A stretch of 64,000 nt of DNA, taken from assembly GCF_030814955.1 (NCBI RefSeq), contig NZ_JAUSWB010000008.1, positions 62,001 through 126,000 on the forward strand. The letters are read 5' to 3'. Position numbers and translations under genes: made by a program. The stretch is from Planomicrobium stackebrandtii (GTDB lineage: Bacteria > Bacillota > Bacilli > Bacillales_A > Planococcaceae). The notes below the pieces were generated by a model. That model saw nothing but the letters and a program-made list of their open reading frames with translations. It ran no database searches and had not been told where the DNA came from. Shown one piece after another: positions 8,507 to 16,327 of the stretch. Within the stretch, counting starts at the first letter, position 1. Every line of letters begins with the position of its first letter.

Positions 8507-8526
8507 ATTCACGGTGCCTGTTGTAT
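8495..8526 (+). terminator. Palindromic terminator overlapping the permease stop
   Basis: 8495-8520 is a perfect 26-bp palindrome centred on GAATTC and containing the TGA stop. Its arms CAGGCACCGTG/CACGGTGCCTG form a hairpin followed by TTGTATTG. The T-run is weak, so termination may be partial. Confidence 0.65.
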
Positions 8527-8549
8527 TGTCTGAAGATTTATTTTATAAT
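8521..8549 (+). promoter_or_regulatory. Probable sigma-A promoter of fadD
   Basis: TTGTAT (8521-8526), a 17-nt spacer and TATAAT (8544-8549). The FadR operator lies just downstream, over the expected start of transcription. Confidence 0.6.
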
Positions 8550-8566
8550 AAACATAGAATAAAATA

Positions 8567-8584
8567 TGAATGAGTATTCATTCA
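8567..8584. promoter_or_regulatory. FadR operator
   Basis: TGAATGAGTATTCATTCA is an exact match to the Bacillus FadR consensus TGAATGA-N-TA-N-TCATTCA. It lies between the probable promoter and the fadD start. Bacillus FadR (TetR family) blocks transcription here and lets go when long-chain acyl-CoA binds. Confidence 0.9.
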
Positions 8585-8603
8585 ACATGGAAGAGGGATG
8601 GAA

Positions 8604-10157
8604 ATGAATTTAATGTCACGTGTTCACGAAATTGCGGAGCAGGATTCTGCCAGAGTTGCCTACAGCTTTATGGGGAAAGACACAAGCTACGGTGAGTTTG
8701 ATCAGTCTGTTGCTGTTTTTGCTGGTGCTTTGCAAGGATTAGGCGTGAAAAAAGGGGACCATGTCGCATTCCTTCTGGGCAACACACCACATTTTTTAAT
8801 TTCTTTGTATGCTACGATGCGCCTTGGGGCTACAGCGGTACCAATCAATCCAATTTACAGCCCGGATGAAATCGCTTACATTGCCAACAATAGCGATGCT
8901 AAAGTAGTAGTGGCACTGGATATGCTGCTGCCGCTAATCGAAGGAGCGCATAAAGCGTTGCCGGCTGTTAAGTCGTATGTCATTTGTGAGACAGATCCAT
9001 CGACTCCGGAAAAAATGGGGCAACTTTCTGAAGAAGTGAAAGGAAAAGTCCATTCATTTACAGGGCTATTAGGAAAATCCGCGCCGCTTACTGCATTGGC
9101 TGAAGTCCAGGCAGATGATAATGCAGTCATTTTGTATACATCAGGTACGACGGGCAAACCAAAAGGCGCCATGCTGACGCATCAGAACTTATATTCAAAC
9201 GCACGTGATGTCGGTGAATATCTTCAAATTGGTGAAAATGACCGGGTGGTAGCAACGCTTCCGGTATTTCACGTATTTGCACTGACTGTTGTAGTCAATG
9301 CCCCTCTTTTGCAAGGAGCAACGATTGTTTTGGTGCCGCGCTTTAATCCGAAAGAAGTATTCGAAGCCATTAAGACGTCCAAGGCAAGTGTTTTTGCCGG
9401 AGTGCCGACCATGTTCAATTTCATGAACCAATTGCCGGATGTTGATCCTGCAGATTTTGCTTCTGTCCGATTGGCAGTTTCCGGTGGATCTGCAATGCCG
9501 GTAGCCCTGCTACATAGTTTTGAAGACAAATTCAATGTCCGGATTTCAGAAGGCTATGGGCTGTCTGAAGCTTCGCCGGTCACTTGCTTTAACCCGATTG
9601 ACCGTGAACGTAAAGCCGGTTCGATCGGAACTTCGATTATCAATGTGGAAAATAAAGTCGTCAACGAGCTGGGCGAAGAAGTGGGACCGAATGAAGTCGG
9701 TGAACTGATTGTCCGCGGACCGAACGTCATGAAGGGCTATTACAAAATGCCTGAAGAAACGGCTGCAGCAATTCGGGACGGTTGGTTGTATACAGGCGAT
9801 TTGGCACGTGTCGATGACGAAGGTTATTTCTATATCGTAGACCGGAAAAAAGACATGATCATTGTAGGCGGGTATAACGTCTATCCACGCGAAGTCGAAG
9901 AAGTGCTGTTTGCACATCCGGCAATTCTGGAAGCGGCAGTTGTTGGCTTGCCGGATCCGGATTTTGGTGAAGAGGTCAGTGCCTATGTTGTGCTAAAAGA
10001 TCCATCTGTCTCGGTGGAGGAATTGAAAGCGTATTGCGCAGAACATTTAGCGAAATACAAGGTGCCGAGACAATTTGAAGTGCTGGAAGAGTTGCCGAAA
10101 AATACAACTGGGAAAATTCTGCGGCGCTCACTGAAAGACCAGGCAATGCAAAAATAA
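8604..10157 (+). CDS. fadD: Long-chain fatty acid--CoA ligase
   Basis: Adenylate-forming enzyme that activates fatty acids with ATP and CoA at the inner membrane face. It shows the AMP-binding signature YTSGTTGKPKGAMLTH, the adenine motif EGYGLSEASPV, the hinge DRKKDMIIVGGYNVYPREVEE and the C-terminal catalytic lysine region KNTTGKILRR. The length is 517 aa. The start ATG 8604 is 6 nt after GAGGG; ATG 8598 abuts that site. The upstream FadR box implies induction by fatty acids, fitting a role in degradation. B. subtilis lcfB (yhfL) is a close functional equivalent. Confidence 0.93.
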   Translation: MNLMSRVHEIAEQDSARVAYSFMGKDTSYGEFDQSVAVFAGALQGLGVKKGDHVAFLLGNTPHFLISLYATMRLGATAVPINPIYSPDEIAYIANNSDAKVVVALDMLLPLIEGAHKALPAVKSYVICETDPSTPEKMGQLSEEVKGKVHSFTGLLGKSAPLTALAEVQADDNAVILYTSGTTGKPKGAMLTHQNLYSNARDVGEYLQIGENDRVVATLPVFHVFALTVVVNAPLLQGATIVLVPRFNPKEVFEAIKTSKASVFAGVPTMFNFMNQLPDVDPADFASVRLAVSGGSAMPVALLHSFEDKFNVRISEGYGLSEASPVTCFNPIDRERKAGSIGTSIINVENKVVNELGEEVGPNEVGELIVRGPNVMKGYYKMPEETAAAIRDGWLYTGDLARVDDEGYFYIVDRKKDMIIVGGYNVYPREVEEVLFAHPAILEAAVVGLPDPDFGEEVSAYVVLKDPSVSVEELKAYCAEHLAKYKVPRQFEVLEELPKNTTGKILRRSLKDQAMQK

Positions 10158-10169
10158 CTAAGTAAGCAA

Positions 10170-10199
10170 GGCTCCGGTGCGAAGTCCGGAGCCTTTTTT
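10170..10199 (+). terminator. fadD terminator
   Basis: Perfect 8-bp stem GGCTCCGG/CCGGAGCC, 8-nt loop, then TTTTTT. Confidence 0.92.
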
Positions 10200-10354
10200 C
10201 TGTTTTGGAGAAAAGAATATGACAGATTTCTTTTGAGACAACTTATCCCGAATACAGATACATAACAATTTGATTGAAAAAACTGACATTTTTGATTATA
10301 GTTAAAGAGTAGTATTACGAATTTCGAAATAGTTAAATCCGAGGAGGAAATGGA

Positions 10355-12331
10355 ATGGCGAAAAAAGCAGTGGAAATTAAGGATTTAACCCAGTTGGTTT
10401 CAGTGACAGACCCACAGATTTCACCGGATGGAAAAAGAGTGGTGTTTGTTCATACGAAAATTGATGAAGAAGAAAATACATACAGAGCCCATCTTTACCA
10501 TATTGACCTGGAAACCGGACAGCAGGCTCAGTGGACGCATGGCAAGGAACGCGTAAGTTCACCTCGGTGGTCGGCTGACGGAACAGCTGTGGCTTTTTTA
10601 TCGGATCGGGACGAAAAAAATCAGTTGTTCGTGATGTCGGCTGCTGGCGGGGAAGCAAGGTCTCTGACAGATTTCGAAAAAGGGGTCAATGGATTTGAGT
10701 GGTCGCCGTGCGGCACTAAGATTTGGTTTAATGCATTGGCGAAAGAAGGGAAAACGTTCACGGATAAGGAAGAAAAAGAAGAAAAGAAACAGCCTGAACC
10801 GTATCATGTCGACAAAATGAAATACAAGATGGACGGCATGGGCTTATTGCCCAAAGACTTTCATCGCCATATCGGCTCGGTGGAGATTGATTCGAAGAAC
10901 GTAGAACAGCTGACTGAAGGAAGCTACCATCACAGTCTGGAAGCTGTGTCACATGACGGAAAAAAACTGATTTATGGTGTAACTCGTGAAGAAAATCTGG
11001 ACTTTGTTTTCCGACAGCCGCTTTATCTCTATGATCTTGAGACAGCAAAAGAATCGGCACTGATAGAAGAAGAGGGGTATTTCGGAGATGCCGCTTTTTC
11101 ATTCGACGATTCCAAGGTCGCTTTTGTAGGAAGCATGCGACAGTATGAGAATGCCACACATACAGAAATTTATGTAGCGGATTTAAACAATCAGACACGA
11201 ATTTGTCTGACTGAAGGGCTGGACGCGCCAGTTGGTGATTATGTCGTGGCAGATCACCAGCAAGGAGCAGCTTCACCGGGGGTGGTTTGGACGAAGGACG
11301 ACCATTTGTATTTCCAGGTATCGGCAATGGGAGATGTGCGTTTGTATTTTGCTTCGCTTGATGGGATGATTTTCCCGGCCTCTCCTGATCTGGAACATGT
11401 TTACGGATACGATGTTTCGCAGGATGGTGAATTTGCGATTGCGGCCATCAGCAATCCGGTCAATCCAGGGGAACTGTACCGGTTGACGATTGCGACGGGT
11501 GAACGCAAGACTTTGACCCGCTTTAATCAGGAGTTCCTGGAAGGAACGGAGTTGGCTGAAGCACAGCCAATTGTCGCAAAAGGCGCAAAAGATTGGGCGG
11601 TCCATGGCTGGCTGATGAAGCCGTATGGTTATCAGGAAGGCCAAAAATATCCCTTGGTCGTCAATATTCATGGCGGACCGCATGCGATGTACGCCAATAC
11701 TTTTGTTCATGAAATGCAATTGCTGGCAGCCCGCGGTTTTGGCGTTCTGTATGTCAACCCGCGCGGCAGCCACGGCTATAGCCAGAAATTTGTAGATGCA
11801 GTGCGCGGCGAATATGGCGGCGGCGATTACGAGGATATTATGAACTCCGTCACTGAAACAGTGGAGTCGAATGACTGGATTGATGCCGACCGTTTAGGCG
11901 TTACCGGCGGCAGCTACGGCGGCTTTATGACCAACTGGATCGTCGGCCATTCAGACCTCTTTAAAGCTGCAGTAACACAGCGTTCTATCTCTAATTGGAT
12001 TTCGTTCTTCGGTGTTTCGGATATCGGCTATTATTTCAGTGACTGGCAGATTGGTGCAGATATGACGGATGTCGACAAGTTGTGGGAGCATTCGCCGTTG
12101 AAGTACGCCAAGAATGTAGAGACGCCGCTGCTGATCCTTCATTCGGAAAATGATTACCGCTGCCCGATTGAACAGTCGGAACAACTGTATGTAACGTTGA
12201 AGAGCATGGGCAAAGAAACGGAGTTTGTCCGGTTCCCGGAAGCCGACCATAATTTATCGCGGACCGGCAAGCCGAATCTCCGCTTCGCCCGTCTGGAGCA
12301 GATTACGGGTTGGATGGAAAAATATCTGTAA
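10355..12331 (+). CDS. S9 family serine peptidase (acylaminoacyl-peptidase/DPP-like)
   Basis: A 658-aa cytosolic peptidase. The N-terminal two thirds form WD40-like/TolB-like propeller blades (SPRWSADGTAVAFLSDRDEK, FEWSPCGTKIWF). The C-terminal alpha/beta-hydrolase domain has the nucleophile Ser in GGSYGGFMTNW, the acid in SENDYRCP and the His in PEADHNLSRTG. There is no signal peptide. Such enzymes release N-terminal residues or dipeptides from short peptides. It is monocistronic: a strong GAGGAGGAAAT site precedes ATG and a terminator follows. B. subtilis YuxL is a similar protein. Confidence 0.9.
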   Translation: MAKKAVEIKDLTQLVSVTDPQISPDGKRVVFVHTKIDEEENTYRAHLYHIDLETGQQAQWTHGKERVSSPRWSADGTAVAFLSDRDEKNQLFVMSAAGGEARSLTDFEKGVNGFEWSPCGTKIWFNALAKEGKTFTDKEEKEEKKQPEPYHVDKMKYKMDGMGLLPKDFHRHIGSVEIDSKNVEQLTEGSYHHSLEAVSHDGKKLIYGVTREENLDFVFRQPLYLYDLETAKESALIEEEGYFGDAAFSFDDSKVAFVGSMRQYENATHTEIYVADLNNQTRICLTEGLDAPVGDYVVADHQQGAASPGVVWTKDDHLYFQVSAMGDVRLYFASLDGMIFPASPDLEHVYGYDVSQDGEFAIAAISNPVNPGELYRLTIATGERKTLTRFNQEFLEGTELAEAQPIVAKGAKDWAVHGWLMKPYGYQEGQKYPLVVNIHGGPHAMYANTFVHEMQLLAARGFGVLYVNPRGSHGYSQKFVDAVRGEYGGGDYEDIMNSVTETVESNDWIDADRLGVTGGSYGGFMTNWIVGHSDLFKAAVTQRSISNWISFFGVSDIGYYFSDWQIGADMTDVDKLWEHSPLKYAKNVETPLLILHSENDYRCPIEQSEQLYVTLKSMGKETEFVRFPEADHNLSRTGKPNLRFARLEQITGWMEKYL

Positions 12332-12335
12332 ACAG

Positions 12336-12374
12336 TAAAAAACGGAGCGGCTGAATAAGCTGCTCCGTTTTTTG
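12336..12374. terminator. Bidirectional terminator between S9 peptidase and enoyl-CoA hydratase
   Basis: A 12-bp stem (AACGGAGCGGCT with AGCTGCTCCGTT, one mismatch) lies between an A-run and a T-run, serving the two converging genes. Confidence 0.85.
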
Positions 12375-12402
12375 TTTGGAAAAGACTAGGCTGCACTCTT
12401 TG

Positions 12403-13179
12403 TTATCTTCCTTTAAATACCGGTTTCCGCTTTTCGCCGAAAGCAGCAAGTGCTTCCATCCGGTCTTCTGTTGGGATGGTGATTTCATATGCCTTGCGTT
12501 CGATTTGAAGGCCGGTCTGCAAGTCGGTGTTCATGCCGTTCTTAACCGCGAACTTGGCCTGTTGAAGAGCGATGGGCCCATTGGCTAACATCGCATCGGC
12601 AAAAGCGCCGGTTATTTCTGCCAATTGATCCCGAGCTGCAACACGTGTTACCAGTCCATAATCCAGCGCTTCGGCTGACTTCAGGCGGCGTGCAGTCAAA
12701 ATCAATTCCAATGCTTTGGATTCTCCAATCAAGCGCGGGAGACGCTGTGTGCCCCCAGCTCCTGGAATGATGCCTAAGCTCGTTTCAGTCAGCCCAAGCA
12801 GCGTGTCATCGGCGACAATGCGGAAATCACATGCGAGCGCCAGTTCCATGCCACCGCCGAATGCAAAGCCGTTCATCATAGCGATAGTGGGCTGCGGCAA
12901 ACTTTCAATGGTTGAAAATACTTCGCCGATTTTGAAAATATTGCGTTTGACGTGCTGTTCTGTCAAATTCTTGCGTTCTTTTAAGTCTGCTCCGACACTG
13001 AATGCTTTTTCGCCAGCCCCTGTGAACACTACAACCCGAATGTCCGGGTTAATGCGGATCGCATCCACGACTTGTCCCAGTTCGAGGAGCATATCGTAAT
13101 TGAAGGCGTTCATTGCCTCTGGCCGGTTTAATGTGATAAAAGCTAAATGGTTTCGTTGTTCGTAATGAATTGTGTCCAT
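12403..13179 (-). CDS. Enoyl-CoA hydratase/isomerase family protein
   Basis: Crotonase-fold protein of 258 aa, probably hydrating 2-enoyl-CoA in fatty-acid beta-oxidation. It shows NRPEAMNAFN, the oxyanion-hole region GGGMELALACDFRI with the first catalytic Glu, and LTETSLGIIPGAGGTQRLP with the second. ATG 13179 is 6 nt after AAGGGGG; the upstream in-frame ATG at 13185 abuts the site. It lies convergent to the S9 peptidase and near fadD, which suits fatty-acid catabolism, but I see no FadR box in front of it. The exact substrate is uncertain. Confidence 0.88.
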   Translation of the reverse strand: MDTIHYEQRNHLAFITLNRPEAMNAFNYDMLLELGQVVDAIRINPDIRVVVFTGAGEKAFSVGADLKERKNLTEQHVKRNIFKIGEVFSTIESLPQPTIAMMNGFAFGGGMELALACDFRIVADDTLLGLTETSLGIIPGAGGTQRLPRLIGESKALELILTARRLKSAEALDYGLVTRVAARDQLAEITGAFADAMLANGPIALQQAKFAVKNGMNTDLQTGLQIERKAYEITIPTEDRMEALAAFGEKRKPVFKGR

Positions 13180-13280
13180 TTTCATCCCCCTTATGTCATT
13201 CCATCCGTTAAAAACATACCACTTTTTGGACTATTTCGCTATCAGACTCTATAATGAAATCCATGGGAGGGACAGCACTT

Positions 13281-14897
13281 ATGAATCAAATTACGTTTAT
13301 CCGAATCTTCCGGATTGTCTGGCTGGCAGTCAAAATCTTTTTGCAAGTGACGTTCTTCCAAAAGAGAAATCGTGGAAATTGGAACCCGCTCGTTGAAAAA
13401 AGATGGAACGAGATGATAACAAAACAAGCTAAAGAATACAAAAACCTGGCTTTAAAGTTGGGCGGACTTATGATTAAATTGGGCCAGTTCCTGTCAACAA
13501 GGGCAGACATTATGCCGCCTTCATTTCTTGCGGAATTGGAAGGGTTGACTGATCGAGTGCCATCTGTTTCAAGAAGTAGCATCGTTTCGGTGCTTGAAGA
13601 AGAATGGAATTTACCGCATACCAATTACCTGGAGCAATTGTCGGATTCGGCAGTCGCGTCCGCTTCTATTGGTGAAGTATATAAAGGTGTATTGAAAAAC
13701 GGCATGGAAGTGGCTGTCAAAGTACAACGGCCAGGAACAGACCGTATTTTGCGTGCGGATTTCAAAGCCATCCGCATAGTGATTTGGCTGGTTGAGAAAT
13801 TTACGCCGTATGCCAAGCAAATTGATTTTAAATTGCTGTATGCAGAAATGACAGATACGATTGGTGCGGAATTGAATTTCCTGAAAGAGCTTCAGAATGG
13901 CCGTTCTTTTGCCGATCGCTTTGACGCCATGGAAGGTGTCCGCATACCGCTGTATTTCGATGAGTATACAACACGGCGTGTGTTGGTCATGGAATGGATT
14001 GAAGGAGCCCGCATCACAGATTTGGCCTTCATTGAAAAGAATGAACTGGACCGCCATGAAATTTCCGAGCGGCTGTTTATCTTATTCCTGGAGCAAGTTT
14101 TGTACGGCGGACAATTCCACGCTGATCCTCACGGCGGCAACATCCTATTAGAGCCGAACGGTGGCATAGTGCTGATCGACTTTGGAATGATCGGCAACAT
14201 CAGCAAAAAGGATTCCCAGGCAGTATTGCGGGCAGCGGAAGGCGTCATATTCAAAAACTACGATCAAGTGCTTGATTCACTGGAAGATCTCCGGTTCTTG
14301 TTGCCTCAGGCCGATCGGGCAGTTTTGGGAGATGCCATTTCGCGTCTCATAACCGCCTACGAATCGAATGAACTGTCGCAAATGGACAGTTTTGTCGTTG
14401 AGCGCCTGTTGAACGACATGCAGGAAATTGTCCGGACGCAACCGGTTCAACTGCCTGCAGAATTTGCCTTTTTTGGACGGGCTGCTTCGATCTTCGTCGG
14501 CGTCCTGCATGTCTTGGATCCGAATGTGGATTTGCTGGCGCTTGCCAGACCGCGAATATTGGAATGGGCTTCATCACAAAAAGAAGGCAAAGGCATCTTT
14601 GGGAAAGAGGATGTCTTGCGCTGGGCGTTGAACGCCACCGGGCCATTGCGTGTATTTCCGCAGAAAGTCATCAACTACCTGGAGGAGCCGGAACGTCTCC
14701 GGCATTATCTCGAAAACCGGGATGGGCGGGAACGGGAATATCGGCGTGATCTGCAGTCCCGAATGTTTGCCGGGATTTTCACCATCATTTCATTTACCGG
14801 AATTTCCGTTTCGGTTTGGTTTTGGAACGAACCCTACTTATGGGTTTCCTCGGTATTTTTCGTCGGTTCCCTATGGGCATACCGTTCAATTAAATAA
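13281..14897 (+). CDS. AarF/UbiB-family atypical kinase
   Basis: ABC1/UbiB protein-kinase-like ATPase, 538 aa. It has the family motif KLGQFLSTRADIMPP, the ATP lysine in VAVKVQRPG, the catalytic region HADPHGGNILL and the metal motif LIDFGMIG. Two C-terminal TM helices (MFAGIFTIISFTGISVSVWF and WVSSVFFVGSLWAY) anchor it to the membrane. Members support quinone synthesis or membrane-lipid homeostasis. The start ATG 13281 is 9 nt after GGGAGGGA; the upstream in-frame ATGs at 13254 and 13263 lack a site. It is a single-gene unit with a strong terminator. Confidence 0.9.
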   Translation: MNQITFIRIFRIVWLAVKIFLQVTFFQKRNRGNWNPLVEKRWNEMITKQAKEYKNLALKLGGLMIKLGQFLSTRADIMPPSFLAELEGLTDRVPSVSRSSIVSVLEEEWNLPHTNYLEQLSDSAVASASIGEVYKGVLKNGMEVAVKVQRPGTDRILRADFKAIRIVIWLVEKFTPYAKQIDFKLLYAEMTDTIGAELNFLKELQNGRSFADRFDAMEGVRIPLYFDEYTTRRVLVMEWIEGARITDLAFIEKNELDRHEISERLFILFLEQVLYGGQFHADPHGGNILLEPNGGIVLIDFGMIGNISKKDSQAVLRAAEGVIFKNYDQVLDSLEDLRFLLPQADRAVLGDAISRLITAYESNELSQMDSFVVERLLNDMQEIVRTQPVQLPAEFAFFGRAASIFVGVLHVLDPNVDLLALARPRILEWASSQKEGKGIFGKEDVLRWALNATGPLRVFPQKVINYLEEPERLRHYLENRDGREREYRRDLQSRMFAGIFTIISFTGISVSVWFWNEPYLWVSSVFFVGSLWAYRSIK

Positions 14898-14907
14898 GTA
14901 AGATTAA

Positions 14908-14962
14908 AAAAAGAGTTGCCGCCAGAAGTCATCATACTGACTTTGGCGGCAACTCTTTATTA
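14908..14962 (+). terminator. aarF terminator
   Basis: A 15-bp perfect outer stem (14910-14924 with 14944-14958) plus an inner AAGTCA/TGACTT stem, ending in CTTTATTAT. Confidence 0.88.
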
Positions 14963-15103
14963 TAATAGTAGAAACTTGATGGGTGATAACGGAAGCTGTT
15001 GCAGTAAGGAACAGAGGTCCATATGCAGTGGCTCCATATGGAAAATGCTGCGCGGCAATGGAGATGGGGCCTTTACAGGGAACATTTTGCATATTGTCAG
15101 GAG

Positions 15104-15658
15104 TTACTCGAGTGGCTGTTGTTTGCGCGGAGGAAATGTCCGTTTTGTTACATAAGCCATTGGGCGGTTATGGACACGCTGCGCCTTTTTGAAATAACGG
15201 CGCAGCGAACCGGCGAAAGAATGCTGATTCCGTAAAGCGATAGGAGACACATCCAAATAAACCGTCTCGCTGTTGCTTAAGTATATAATGCTGCCCTTGC
15301 CGCTGCTGTCGCTTTCGATCAAATCGATGGCATCGTAATTAAACCAAACGCATTCTTTGTTTTTTGGAGAGTGTGTTGGGAAGAAAATGAGTGGATTGCC
15401 GTAATACTCGCCGATGATGATGGGGGGCTTATGTTTTACGCCGACCGCTTTTTGGGCATAGAGTGTGGCACTTTCAAGCGAAGCGCGATAGAATCGGCAA
15501 GAAGTTGTCACTGTTTTGTAAACCGCTTCTTCAACTACTAATTCACTGCGGTCTTCAATCACACGCATCCAGGTGCGATGGCCATCCGTATAGGGTAAAA
15601 GGGCATACGTATTTGCGCAGATTGTATACGAATGTGGTCTGTGGTTCTTTTTGCTCAT
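15104..15658 (-). CDS. comK: Competence transcription factor ComK
   Basis: A 184-aa ComK-family protein, the master activator of DNA-uptake genes. The best match to B. subtilis ComK is SCRFYRASLE...KHKPPIII (B. subtilis has SCRFF...SHKPPIMV), followed by a FFPTHSP segment and a basic C-terminal part (SLRRYFKKAQRVHNRPMAYV). ComK binds AT-boxes as a tetramer, and two such boxes lie just upstream, suggesting self-activation. A yhzC-like IDEAL gene lies divergently, as next to comK in B. subtilis. The start is ATG 15656-15658. The C-terminus differs from B. subtilis, so control by MecA may differ. Confidence 0.87.
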   Translation of the reverse strand: MSKKNHRPHSYTICANTYALLPYTDGHRTWMRVIEDRSELVVEEAVYKTVTTSCRFYRASLESATLYAQKAVGVKHKPPIIIGEYYGNPLIFFPTHSPKNKECVWFNYDAIDLIESDSSGKGSIIYLSNSETVYLDVSPIALRNQHSFAGSLRRYFKKAQRVHNRPMAYVTKRTFPPRKQQPLE

Positions 15659-15693
15659 GAAAATTAACCCCCTAAATTTACTTTACATACCTT

Positions 15694-15748
15694 ATTATAA
15701 TAAAAAATGGAAATTTCGCAATGCGCATTAGATTGAAAATAATATTTT
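15694..15748 (-). promoter_or_regulatory. comK promoter with two ComK AT-boxes
   Basis: On the minus strand a TATAAT -10 lies at 15699-15694. Upstream are a perfect AT-box (AAAA-N5-TTTT, 15736-15748) and a near-perfect one (AAAATGGAAATTT, 15704-15716). The 19-nt gap is close to the 18-nt spacing of one known K-box class. Confidence 0.72.
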
Positions 15749-15778
15749 TTCTATTTCATCGGAATTTTCAAATAAATC

Positions 15779-15808
15779 TTGATTTATTCTGTTTGCTTAA
15801 TGTATACT
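15779..15808 (+). promoter_or_regulatory. Probable promoter of the IDEAL-domain gene
   Basis: TTGATT (15779-15784), an 18-nt spacer and TATACT (15803-15808), ahead of the ribosome site GGGGTGAAG. Confidence 0.55.
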
Positions 15809-15835
15809 AATGAAAAGCATTCGGGGTGAAGAAGA

Positions 15836-16078
15836 ATGGAAAACTATTATTCTTATGCTGATTTCATGAAAGCGATGGCTCAAACAAAAAAAATTACAGA
15901 AGCGGAAAAACTGCTGAATGACATCTACTTGGATCTGTTCTTAAAGCATGTTCACCGTTCGCAGCAAGAAGCACAGCTGTTGGCTCTAATCGACGAAGCC
16001 CTGGATAATCATGACCAAAAAGCGTTTATCATATATGCCGCTCAACTACAGACCTTAAAGCACGAAGAAGCTGAATAA
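15836..16078 (+). CDS. yhzC: IDEAL-domain protein, YhzC-like
   Basis: An 80-aa protein. The C-terminal half LLALIDEALDNHDQKAFIIYAAQLQ fits the IDEAL domain (a short helical module named for its I-x-x-ALD-like core). The N-terminus MENYYSYADFMKAM is conserved in the YhzC group. B. subtilis yhzC sits beside comK as here, which supports the name; the function is not established. The spacing to GGGGTGAAG supports ATG 15836. A strong terminator follows. Confidence 0.82.
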   Translation: MENYYSYADFMKAMAQTKKITEAEKLLNDIYLDLFLKHVHRSQQEAQLLALIDEALDNHDQKAFIIYAAQLQTLKHEEAE

Positions 16079-16106
16079 ATGGCTGCTTGAAGAGAGCCTT
16101 GAAAAA

Positions 16107-16140
16107 AGGAAGTCGGATCTGATCCGACTTCCTTTTTTTT
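16107..16140 (+). terminator. Terminator after yhzC
   Basis: The 12-bp arms around GGAAGTCGGAT / ATCCGACTTCC with a 3-nt loop are followed by eight Ts. Confidence 0.92.
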
Positions 16141-16243
16141 GCCGATAAAAAATACCCATCACTCTTCTGTATATCTTCAGACTCTATTGATTTAGCTGTA
16201 ACAACGCCTGTCTCTGCCGTCTTTTTTATTTGTCTACATATAA

Positions 16244-16289
16244 AAAACATACGTTCGCTTTTTGTTAGTGGTTTTTTAGGGCATATGGT
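16244..16289 (+). promoter_or_regulatory. LexA/DinR SOS box and promoter of uvrBA
   Basis: AAAACATACGTTCG (16244-16257) matches the Gram-positive SOS box CGAAC-N4-GTTCG with a perfect right half and two mismatches in the left half. A possible promoter TTGTTA (16262-16267), 16 nt, TATGGT (16284-16289) follows. The uvrB start is 39 nt further on. Confidence 0.75.
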
Positions 16290-16327
16290 AAAGTAGAGGT
16301 ATTGAAAGAACGGGAGGACGTCTTATC

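Noticed and set aside
9546..9917. Long minus-strand open frames opposite fadD, uvrB, his and rnr genes
   Set aside because: They are shadows of real genes: no ribosome sites, no domains, and codon patterns follow the sense gene.
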